DNA of 64,000 bases from Gonatopus flavifemur (lineage: Eukaryota; Arthropoda; Insecta; Hymenoptera; Dryinidae): assembly GCA_018340375.1 (NCBI GenBank), contig JAFFJZ010000012.1:806001-870000 (forward strand), in the 5' to 3' direction. Positions 56,901-64,000 of the stretch are shown here, in pieces. How positions within the stretch are numbered: the stretch's first letter is position 1; every line of letters begins with the position of its first letter. The notes beneath the pieces are model-generated. The model made no database searches. It worked only from the letters and a program-made list of their open reading frames with translations, and was not told the origin of the DNA. The position numbers and the translations under genes were made by a program.

Positions 56901-59900
56901 AATCTTTTCCTGCAGATCAATAAATGGGTGGAACAATTGGCATTTCTGAATCCTTCGCTGAAACACGGTGGAGCAAACAAAACTCAAACAACCGAATTTT
57001 CGAAAAGATTCGATATCCTCGTACCAAAGGATTACTTCAAGAATCTCCAGAGACTGATGAAGTCCGCGGACGCCGACACGATCGGTATTACGATTATTGA
57101 AAAATCTATCCCTGAATTTAGAATGTGAACCTTGAATCAAATTCTGTATATTCGTTTTATATTCGAATCCCCTTTGAGCCTCGTTTCGTTAATCGTATAA
57201 AAGATTCGTTGTATTTATTTTCAAGTTGGACATCTTTACCTGGACATCTTCGAAAGATTTTTGATACACGTGGATTTGGACTTTAGATCAAAGATTCTAG
57301 ACACGAGTCATATATTTTCGACATTGGCTGCTTCCCCTCCACACATGCTAAGACGTACAGCCCGAATCTGAAATATTTTATACAATCAGGACCAGAGAAT
57401 AGCTGTATACATTGAAACGAAGAAACTCATTTGATTAATACAAGATCAAGAATCAATACAAGATGTGTTTATAAGTTTGATATAACTGAATGATTACTGG
57501 TCACCTTACAAATCAATTACGCAATCATAATTCAAATTCTCATGTCCTCGAGTCCTTGGGTCTGCACAGCTGAAATCTCTCCTTCGATGAAAGACCTGTG
57601 ATGAAGAAAACAATTTCCAAATCAGAATGTTATATGATGCTTATATATCAACCGCATAGTTTGTTGAGCGCTCGCGAGAAACGAACTGAGCGTTGGAAAC
57701 AATACTGAAGGGTGGCGCTTTGACATTGGACGCGGGAATTCTTGTATGGAAACGTATAATTGAAGATCGTGGCTAGACTGAGCCAAGCTTTGACCAGGCT
57801 TGGCACTACAGTGGGTACTCATTTCTTCTAAACGTTGTCAACGTTTGGATTAATATGCAGCCGTGCTATGAAATTGTTCGTATGAAGTTAATTTCTTTTG
57901 TCCAAATAATATTGGAACAACGATGAACCATGGATTGGCACAATCCTGAGCCAATGATGAGTTGATCAATGGAAATTATGATTCCCAACATTGGTACAAC
58001 ATTGTGCCACTTGTCAGTCAACGTTGCCTCGATATAGATTTCCCAGCCTTGGATGTCAGCATTGCGCCTATCTATTTTTCTTCGTCAGTATTGGCGCAAA
58101 CAAGAAATTTTCACGTGGGATTGTATGTTGTGAAGACAGTAATGATTCATGTCTACGCAGTAACAAGTGGTGTTAGACTTCTTTCGTTTTCATAATACGA
58201 GCCAGTCATGTCTGATAAAATACCCACTGATGTTTCATTTTCTCCGTGTAGCTTCACTCTCATCATTTTTCCGTTATTCCGTCGGCTAGCATTCCCTCCC
58301 CGACATTCTACCTGCATTCCGGCAATGGCTGAGTCGTTAGGAAATAAAAGTAATCAGGCGATTTGTAATGTTTTTCTCTTTTGCAAGAACTACAGAACAC
58401 CGTGGATGATGATTCATTTTCCAGCAAACCACTTAATTCAGGAGGTGGTGACTAAGACTACTCTTCCATAAAGCTAAATTTTACTAATAGTTGCAATGAT
58501 CTTGTCATCGAGCGACGCGAGTGCCGGGATCCGTTAGACCAGAATACAATTAAAACTGAATGATTCAAAGACATTTTTCAAATTTTTTTTTCGCTCACTC
58601 GTTTTTTTCTCCAAAGGTATTTTTCCCCCGATCATTGAAGATTACGGGGCGACAGATTCTTGGAGTGAACTTTCTCCAAGCTTAAGAGACGCTTGGAAAG
58701 AGAATCTATCGTACGATCTCTGCCAAATCTGTTGATTTCTAGATAACGAAGGTGTAGTTTGTAACTTTTGTTAGCTCTATCGCGTTCTTCAGCACTTATA
58801 AACAAAATCACGGGAACCAAAAGAGTGTCTATAATAATACAGATCTTTTTCTTGAAATTCAGACGCGGAGTGCGACGACTCCGTACCTCCGTGGCCGTAT
58901 GAACATCTAGTGAAATTAGCTAAACAACAATACGACGTATGTATGAACGTTAAAAGTGAGTACGATCGCTACAACCAGGATGTTATCCGGGTACGTTTTA
59001 CGAATGTCAAAAAAATTTCTTTCATTCGATGGATTTTGAATATATTGGAAAGACTTACGCGTTTATCGGAAGACACTCGCAAAAACGATATACTCGCATA
59101 AATATTTTCTATTGAATTCAAGTTGAGAAAAAAATGAAACCATCACCGAAATTATTTCCAACAGATAAAACTGATCTACGCAGACAGTATATTAATCGAA
59201 TATATCCCCTGATATGCACACACAATGTAAAATGGCCACTGATAATGACTTCCGAAGAACTAGAGGAATTTGGCGAGGAAATGGGAGAAGAATCGATTTT
59301 TCAAGTTGCCGCGGAGATCGTTGCCATGATTGCAGTTCATTTTGATTTAAGCACATTGTTCTACATCGATATAGGATTCGACTGGCGTCCCGTAATACGA
59401 GTAAATAATTAGTTTTCTCCATTCGTATGATGTTTCGTAGGACATTCACCCTTCCCTGCACGAAGAAAAATAATACAATAAAAATTACAACATTTTCTAA
59501 TAAATTAATAGTATTATGTCTCATCAGGCAATTGTGACGACGTTTGACAAAATAGTACTAATTCCATACATTATTTTTCTTCGTGTGGTAGAAGGAGACA
59601 ATAGAAATCATTTGTTTCTATTGATCTCATGAAGGGTTTGATGGGTTCAATCGACGCAAACTGTCTAGAAAGAAACACAATATCAAGCTTGGAATATTAT
59701 TTCAAGATACGACAAGCGGACGAACAATGGAAGGATACACACAGAATGCCTCCGAAGCAACAATTTTTGGATTCTCGACTTTACGTACTTGACGAAATCC
59801 TCAAAGCAGCAGGAAGGCCCGCGTTGCCCGATCTTGAGGAACGTCTTTCCAAAATTTATGAATTTCGCAGAAAATTGTTAGAAGTGAGGATAACATAATT

Positions 59901-60829
59901 GTTGTTCTTTCTTTAAGAACGAACGGACAAAAGAGATTACTCGTTCTACAGTACAAAAATTCTATAATTTCAGATCAACGTTAAACCAGGAAAATTCGAA
60001 AGAACGCAGTTTCGAGGTGGAGAAGATAACATTCTGAAATCCACGTCAGGAGTTTTATACTATAAATGGGTACACAAATATGTATAATGAATGGAGAATA
60101 GAGAGAAGTATCGTCCGGTTCGGATCTCTACACCGGGAATGTTTTTTTTGCCGATTCGTAGCATATTTTCAATATTTTTTTGATATAAGTACATGAGATT
60201 CGATAAGATTTCAATCTTTTCCTGCAGATCAATAAATGGGTGGAACAATTGGCATTTCTGAATCCTTCGCTGAAACACGGTGGAGCAAACAAAACTCAAA
60301 CAACCGAATTTTCGAAAAGATTCGATATCCTCGTACCAAAGGATTACTTCAAGAATCTCCAGAGACTGATGAAGTCCGCGGACGCCGACACGATCGGTAT
60401 TACGATTATTGAAAAATCTATCCCTGAATTTAGAATGTGAACCTTGAATCAAATTCTGTATATTCGTTTTATATTCGAATCCCCTTTGAGCCTCGTTTCG
60501 TTAATCGTATAAAAGATTCGTTGTATTTATTTTCAAGTTGGACATCTTTACCTGGACATCTTCGAAAGATTTTTGATACACGTGGATTTGGACTTTAGAT
60601 CAAAGATTCTAGATACGACATTGGACTGGGAAAAAGAAAGAAGGTCCGATCCTGAGATTTCATTCGATTTTTTGTTGCTCGTCGTTATTTCACGCTTCAA
60701 AATTCCCATTTCAAACTCGATTTTTTATGTTACCGTAGATCTCAAACGTGCGTGGAAGAGCATACGATGAAACACGTCATTTGGATGATGTACAGTACAA
60801 CGAAAATGGAGACACTCAAGCTGCGAAGG
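41544..60829 (+). CDS. neprilysin-like M13 metallopeptidase gene, N-terminal half, with internal exon duplication
   Basis: M13 enzymes are zinc ectopeptidases that cleave small peptides at cell surfaces or in secretions. Exons: 41544-41955; block A 55551-55678, 55876-56088, 56323-56571, 56662-56757, 56916-57084; block B 58863-58990, 59188-59400, 59635-59883, 59974-60069, 60228-60396; then 60538-60643 and 60739-60829. All are GT/AG with agreeing phases. Family landmarks: CEKLYEWTCKNW (residues 96-107), the AKQQYDVCMN motif, LFYIDIGFDWRPVI, KIYEFRRKLLE, a W(V/I)..L stretch, then FERFLIHVDLDFRS and SQTCVEEHTMKHV, which fit the region just before the catalytic domain. One block gives 488 residues, two give 773. 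The HExxH/ExxxD zinc site was not found by 64000, so the gene is incomplete here or truncated. Confidence 0.7.
43225..43328 (+). repeat. degenerate CCCGAA tandem words, about 17-bp period
   Basis: CCCGAA or a one-base variant recurs six times (ATTAGCCCGAAAAATTATG, CACCCGAATTTCAG, GGCCCGAATGTCCG, AAGCCCGAAGTTG and so on) at 15-18-bp spacing, just inside hAT element 2. Confidence 0.65.
43461..43789. repeat. foldback hairpin inside hAT element 2
   Basis: ATTTCACACGAGCG, GACGAGCGATTTTCC and TTCAGCGTCAAAGCT on the left pair with AGCTTTCACGCTGAA, AAAATCGCTCGACGC and GCTCGTATGAAAT on the right. Confidence 0.7.
44126..44259. repeat. hairpin, arms TGACCCTGCCACTTACTACC and complement
   Basis: GCAGTGAATGTAC and TGACCCTGCCACTTACTACC on the left are matched by GGTAGTAAGTGGCAGGGTGA and GTACATTCACTGC on the right; the loop is about 50 bp. 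Confidence 0.8.
44609..44832. repeat. foldback element, TTAGCT word family (well preserved copy)
   Basis: The ends CACGGAAAAAATAATTTAGC and AAATTATTTTTTCCGTG give near-perfect arms of about 105 bp; ACGGACATGGACAGCCATTA pairs with ATGGCTGTCCCTGTCCGT. Words TTAGCTGCAGGAGCTAA and AGCTAAATTTTAGCTGTTA fill the arms. The diverged second copy is at 2915-3138. Confidence 0.9.
45118..45190 (+). repeat. possible tRNA-derived SINE fragment
   Basis: GCAATGGCTTGAGTGATAAAG resembles a Ser/Leu-type A-box region (one base longer than the standard form) and TGTTCAAGTCTGC resembles a B box. The cloverleaf cannot be completed by eye. Weak call. Confidence 0.35.
47038..47467. repeat. foldback hairpin, about 190-bp arms
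   Basis: GCTAAAAATTCC...ATTCAAAACGATAAATTTTC on the left pairs with the sequence ending GGGAATTTTTAGC. AGGTTTTTGAATACGGAATT pairs with AATTCCGTATTCAAAAACCT. An inner stem around AAAAAAAGTACTGCTTATTT closes the loop. Confidence 0.85.
48615..50455. repeat. 1.8-kb palindrome with about 590-bp arms and minisatellite loop
   Basis: The left arm (48615-49204) and right arm (49858-50455) are reverse complements with a few percent difference and small A/T-run indels. The same 75-codon open frame therefore appears on the + strand at 48952-49179 and on the - strand near 49882-50109; I treat it as a by-product, not a gene. The loop is the tandem array 49205-49857. Bounds are read from GGTCTATTAAGCTATCTGAC and its complement. 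Confidence 0.92.
49205..49857. repeat. 30-31-bp minisatellite with an orientation switch
   Basis: About 18 units of the form CCATCTAGTT(GACTC or CAGTC)...TTTTTTGCTA run to 49765 in one orientation, alternating between two variants (GACTCTCCGAT and CAGTCTAGAAT). From 49766 about three units run in the opposite orientation (TAGCAAAAAATTCTAGACTG). Units abut without spacers. Confidence 0.93.
51586..51814. repeat. foldback element, CACAGAGGGAAAAAATCA ends
   Basis: The ends CACAGAGGGAAAAAATCATT and AATGATTTTTCCCTCTGTG are exact complements; ATTGCATCCAATGGTATCTA pairs with the inverted copy before the right end. It is a relative of 33474-33704. Confidence 0.88.
52002..52233. repeat. foldback MITE, CACGGAGAAAATTA / AAATTTTCTCTGTG ends
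   Basis: The arms pair through GTAGTAAATATTGATAT / ATCTTTAATATC and CCGTGGGATATGCCT / GGTATATCCCACGGG. TA flanks the right end. Confidence 0.8.
52241..52396. repeat. hairpin, arms about 55 bp
   Basis: CAGAGCTGCCGGATGGGCAG and AGAATTGTTGAGGAGG on the left pair with CCTCTCAACAATTCT and CTGCAGCTCTG on the right. The loop contains AT-rich TATACATATACG. Confidence 0.85.
52510..53378. mobile_element. TTAA-flanked piggyBac-like MITE
   Basis: The short terminal repeats GGGGTTATACAG and CTGTATATAACCCC are each bounded by TTAA (52506-52509, 53379-53382), the target duplicated by piggyBac-type transposases. The 869-bp interior has no long open frame. It lies inside an older CACTGTTAAAAA-type repeat (from about 52419), within hAT element 3. 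Confidence 0.75.
55551..57084 (+). CDS. neprilysin-like exons 2-6, copy A
   Basis: Exons 55551-55678 (ECDDSVPPWPYEHLVKLAKQ), 55876-56088 (YINRIYPLICTHNVKWPL to GFDWRPVIR), 56323-56571 (GLMGSIDANCLERN to FRRKLLE), 56662-56757 (INVKPGKFERTQFRG to VLYYKW) and 56916-57084 (INKWVEQLAFLNPS to SADADTIG). Phases are 1,0,0,0,0,1, total 855 nt = 285 codons. Reading past the last donor gives TGA at 57126-57128 and a 436-residue truncated form. Exon 7 of this copy is cut by the duplication boundary, so the copy can only splice to block B or end early. Confidence 0.8.
56147..56273. repeat. short-form foldback MITE in neprilysin-like intron (copy A)
   Basis: CACGAAGAAAAATAATACAA to TTTTTCTTCGTG. It shares both halves with 18064-18277 but lacks about 85 bp of the centre. 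The duplicated counterpart is at 59459-59585. Confidence 0.85.
57305..60620 (+). repeat. tandem duplication, copy B
   Basis: Head-to-tail copy of 53985-57304. It continues without a break into the unique part of exon 7 (GATACGACATTGGACTGGG), so copy B carries the intact right boundary. At the junction the two parental ends share only GA. Confidence 0.95.
58863..60396 (+). CDS. neprilysin-like exons 2-6, copy B
   Basis: Exons 58863-58990, 59188-59400, 59635-59883, 59974-60069 and 60228-60396 have the same splice sites and protein sequence as copy A; the few exon differences seen appear synonymous. Unlike copy A it is followed by complete exons 7 and 8. It is the ancestral position relative to the downstream gene. 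Confidence 0.82.
60538..60829 (+). CDS. neprilysin-like exons 7 and 8
   Basis: Exon 7 (60538-60643, phase 1 in, 2 out) reads GHLYLDIFERFLIHVDLDF, matching the NYxxWRxV region of M13 proteins in position though not in every residue. Exon 8 (60739-60829, phase 2 in, 0 out) reads SQTCVEEHTMKHVIWMMYS, matching the W..C...M segment that precedes the catalytic domain. Acceptors are TTTCAAG and TTACCGTAG; donors GGTCCG (weak) and GTGAAG. The following exon was not found. Confidence 0.5.
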
Positions 60830-61033
60830 GTGAAGGATTTTTATTTCTTTCCAATTTTATTCATTTTAATTTTCTTGATTATTATTATTATTACAACGAA
60901 ACCTCTTCATCCAAATATGATACTACGAAACTATTGGGTATGGGAATAAGTTTCCGCCCTCTTGGAAAAAGTGTCCCTGCTGATACTATTTTTGAGTTCA
61001 CTCAAGTGCTATACTTGTGACTTGGAACTGTAT

Positions 61034-62082
61034 TACTGTGGGCAAAAAGTAAGGTGAATTTTTAATTTAAACTTCGCGGGCTTGACATTTCAGGCTAGTT
61101 ATTTTTTTCTTAAGTTGGCAGGACTGTTAATGACATCTGTGCCAAATTTCATGTCAATGTCATTATCAGTAATACATTTACGCTTGTGTTTACCAAACGA
61201 CCAAGAGCGCATTTTTCTATTTTCACAATGTCTGATTTAATTGAACAGAGAAGTGCAATCAAATTTTGTTTGCGGAATGAAATTTCGGCTGCGGAAACTT
61301 TGAGGATATTGCGGAAGGCCTTTGGTGATTCTACCATGTCGCAGAAGAATGTTTATAAGTGGTACAAAGACTTCAAAGAGGGTCGAGAACGTGTTGATGA
61401 CTTGGAGCGCTCCGGACGACCATCGACGTCAACAGATGACCAACACGTCGATGAAGTGAAAGAATTAGTGCTCAAAAGTCGTCGCGTTGATGTGTGTGAA
61501 ACAATGCTTTCTGACTATCAGGACAAGCTCAAATGCATGATTACGGGAGATGAGACTTGAATTTATACCTACGACCCTGAAACAACCGACCAATCAAGCG
61601 AATATCGTGCTAAAGGCGAGGCCAGACCGAAAAGAGCACGTCAAAGTCGTTCAAAAATCAAGGTCATGATGACAGTTTTTTCGATTCTCGTGGTGTTGTG
61701 CACCATGAATTCCTTCCACCTCGCCAAACTGTCAATAAGGAATATTATTTAAGCGTTATGCGTCGTTTGCGTGAAGCAATTCGTCTAAAAAGACCAGAAT
61801 TATGGGCCAACAACTCTTGGTTTTTGCATCACGATAATGCAACGTCTCATACTGCACTCGTTCTTCGTGACCATTTCGCCGAAAATTCGACGCATATCGT
61901 TCCGCAACCACCGTATTCGCCTGATTTGGCTCCGTGTGACTTCTGGCTGTTCCCAAAACTCAAGAGACCACTCCGGGGAAAGCGTTTCGAGTCGATTGAG
62001 GAGATAAAAGCTGAATCGAAGAAGGCGCTGATGGCTATACCGGAAAGGGACTATTTAGCATGTTTCGATGATCCCAAGTAGA
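61034..62082 (+). mobile_element. mariner-family transposon copy 4, truncated at the right
   Basis: The left terminus ACTGTGGGCAAAAAGTAAGG follows TATT near 61034. No inverted partner was found to the right, where a foldback begins at about 62091, so the right end is lost. It belongs to a different mariner lineage from copies 1-3. Confidence 0.85.
61228..62081 (+). pseudogene. mariner transposase remnant (copy 4)
   Basis: It starts MSDLIEQRSAIKFCLRNEIS with the first helix-turn-helix (QKNVYKWYKDFKEGRERVDD). The second helix-turn-helix is deleted (VLKSRR joins directly to VDVCETML). UGA replaces Trp after ITGDET (61558-61560), and a frameshift lies near 61685. The catalytic Asp residues are visible in ITGDET, HHDNATSH and APCDFWLF. 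The frame ends at YLACFDDPK, short of the normal C-terminus. Confidence 0.9.
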
Positions 62083-62090
62083 AATTACGC

Positions 62091-62270
62091 CTAGTCAATG
62101 GCTAGTGCCTCATGAGTTTTCCTATACTCCTGACGAGGGCCTTTTGAGGAAAACTCACCAGGTACTTATTCGTAATGTAACGCTGTGTGTTATGAGGCAC
62201 TGGTTAGTGGAATTCACAAGGTACTGGTCAGTTACTATTTAGTTACTCTCTAAATGCTAGTCAATTACCA
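62091..62270. repeat. foldback with GGCTAGTGCCTCATGAG words
   Basis: CTAGTCAATGGCTAGTGCCT and GAGTTTTCCT pair with AGGAAAACTC, ATGAGGCACTGGTTAGT and GCTAGTCAATTAC. It replaces the expected right end of mariner copy 4. Confidence 0.65.
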
Positions 62271-62389
62271 ACAAGTTTTTGGCGAGAGAAATATAGACAA
62301 ATCCAGAATTATACACAGACTGCAACATACTCGTCATTTTTATGACGCGCATGTTTATACGACACAACCTGAAAAAGAAAATATATATA

Positions 62390-62635
62390 TACAGGGTGAT
62401 TCAAAATTCCCGCACTCTTTTTTGGGAGTAGATTCCTGATGGAATTCTAAAACGATTTGTCCTTTTGCACAATGCTCTCCGACGCATAATTTCCGAGATA
62501 TAATTAATTAAAGTTGACTAATTAAGAGGTGGATCCATCGGTCATTCAGGAGCGTCATAACAGAACAAGAGAGGAAGGTGCTGGCAGAGGGCGCTCATAC
62601 GATCAGCTGATCGGTATAATCGATACGATTTACCA
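62390..62635. other. unassigned repeat-like stretch
   Basis: Begins ACAGGGTGATTCAAAATTCC, an end-like sequence resembling those of several insect DNA transposons, but no partner was found. A 14-bp palindrome CGATCAGCTGATCG lies at about 62610. No gene seen. Confidence 0.35.
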
Positions 62636-64000
62636 ACATACAAATTGGTAAATTTTCTATGTCGAAAGATTGAATTCGTCGACACTGTGGAAAAATTGAT
62701 TATTGTCATGAATTCTTATCACGATATGCTGTAGGTGAAAGTTGTAATTTCAGTAATGATTTTTATTACGCAGACGAATGTAAAATAGTGTTATTTCGTA
62801 GGGACAGGGATTCAAGTGGGAGAAAAAAGTATAACTACTCGTTTTCAATCAGAATTTTCATGTAAAGAAGAAAACATGAGAATTTTCATTCATCCGATAC
62901 CCAATTTGAACGGTTTGATTAGTAAGTTTAACACAAGAGATTGGATTCCGGATCCTGTATTCTGATTGGTCGAGAATCAATGTACGTTAGATCAATCCTC
63001 GGCCGTTTCAAATGATTTTTCTGAAGAATGTGTTTTCGAATCATCCCAACCACAACATTGAACAATGATGAATTTATTCGAATTCACCTTTTTCACATCA
63101 TTCGATGATTATAAAGGGTTTATCGAACGTTAATAACTTACTTGAGATCACTCAAGATCATTCATGTTTAAATCAAAATCTAATTCAAATTGTGTGCAAG
63201 TTCGAGCGCGTTTCTGCGTTTAGAAAATGTATTCGTCCTAAAAAGGACGGATTTGGTTAATCACCAAAGACAATTCTTTTTCCATTTGAAATAACAATAT
63301 GCCCTTTGAAGTCATATGTGCTTTGAATGAAACTGTTTCGAGCTGTCACCTGATTGGTTGATTCGTATCACGAATGGTTGATTTAAGCTAAACAAACCGT
63401 ATGTGATTACTATGTCAATCAAGTGCAATGATTGGGTCGTATACGATGTCACACCTTGTATTTTCGTCAAAATTGATGGATTCTGCAAGTTGAAGTAAGT
63501 TATCAACGTTCGATAAACCCTTTATAATCATCGAATGATGTAAAAAGGGTGAATTCGAATAAATTCATCATTGTTCAATGTTGTGGTTGGGATAAGTCGA
63601 AAACACATTCTTCAGAAAAATCATTTGAAACGGCCGAGGATTGATCTAACGTACATTGATTCTCGACCAATCAGAATACAGGATTCGGAATCCAATCTCT
63701 TGTGTTAAACTTACTAATCAAACCGTTCAAATTGGGTATCGGATGAATGAAAATTCTCATGTTTTCTTCTTTACATGAAAATTCTGATTGAAAACGAGTA
63801 GTTATACTTTTTTCTCCCACTTGAATCCCTGTCCCTACGAAATAACACTATTTTACATTCGTCTGCGTAATAAAAATCATTACTGAAATTACAACTTTCA
63901 CCTACAGCATATCGTGATAAGAATTCATGACAATAATCAATTTTTCCACAGTGTCGACGAATTCAATCTTTCGACATAGAAAATTTACCAATTTGTATGT
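62636..64000. repeat. large palindrome, about 500-bp arms, cut by the window end
   Basis: The left arm from ACATACAAATTGGTAAATTT (62636) is matched in reverse complement by the sequence running to 64000 (AAATTTACCAATTTGTATGT). The arms remain nearly identical inward to GTTTATCGAACGTTAATAAC / GTTATCAACGTTCGATAAAC, leaving a loop of about 345 bp (63150-63490). The element probably continues on both sides. Confidence 0.95.

Larger units (their letters stand above)
53985..57304 (+). repeat. tandem duplication, copy A
   Basis: The 3320-bp segment beginning GAGTCATATATTTTCGACAT is repeated head to tail from 57305. It starts inside an ATTGGC-word repeat and ends in the middle of neprilysin-like exon 7 (…GATTCTAGACAC). 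Only about ten substitutions and two small indels (1 bp near 54200, about 7 bp near 55060) separate the copies. Confidence 0.97.

Overview
The window looks like an AT-rich insect chromosome segment. The evidence is spliceosomal introns, mariner-type elements with TA target sites, hAT-type elements with 8-bp target duplications, and a TATA/TCAGT core promoter. A hymenopteran is my guess from overall character only; nothing in the sequence proves the order. Very little of the 64 kb is protein coding. I can support two host genes, both on the + strand, and most of the rest is nested mobile DNA.

Gene 1 (5606-40711) is a proton-coupled amino acid transporter of the SLC36/PAT family. It has a TATA box and initiator at 5606-5640 and a 12-codon first exon at 5941-5976. 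A 24.5-kb first intron follows, then coding exons at 30446-30501, 30584-30709, 31492-31764, 31843-31927, 38568-38840, 38920-39274 and 39484-39734. All splice phases agree and give 484 residues. An AATAAA lies at 40706.

Gene 2 (41544 to at least 60829) is a neprilysin-like M13 peptidase gene. Exon 1 is 41544-41955. A 13.6-kb intron packed with transposons separates it from exons 2-6, which occur twice because of a recent 3.3-kb tandem duplication (53985-57304 and 57305 to about 60620). Two further exons lie at 60538-60643 and 60739-60829. The exon 2-6 block is phase symmetric (855 nt, phase 1 at both ends), so both copies could be read in one frame. The zinc-binding catalytic half was not found before the window ends.

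Mobile DNA: four decayed mariner copies (258-1582, 23193-24491, 34791-36074, 61034-62082). There are three non-autonomous hAT-like elements (26257-28223, 42982-46056, 51031-53826) and one TTAA-flanked piggyBac-like MITE (52510-53378). There are also more than 25 foldback elements. Many foldbacks share ends of the form CAC-N-G-N-AAAAA (CACGGAGAAAA, CACTGTAAAAA, CACCGAAAAA, CACTGAGAAAA), but their interiors differ. Each interior is an array of about 21-23-bp degenerate, partly palindromic units built on one element-specific word, such as CTGGAATTTTCCAG, TTAGCTAAATTTTAGCTAA or AACAAAATTTTGTT. These elements sit inside each other up to about five levels deep. This repeat architecture is the most unusual thing in the window, followed by the phase-symmetric exon duplication. 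Two large palindromes (48615-50455 with a minisatellite loop, and 62636 to the window end) complete the picture.
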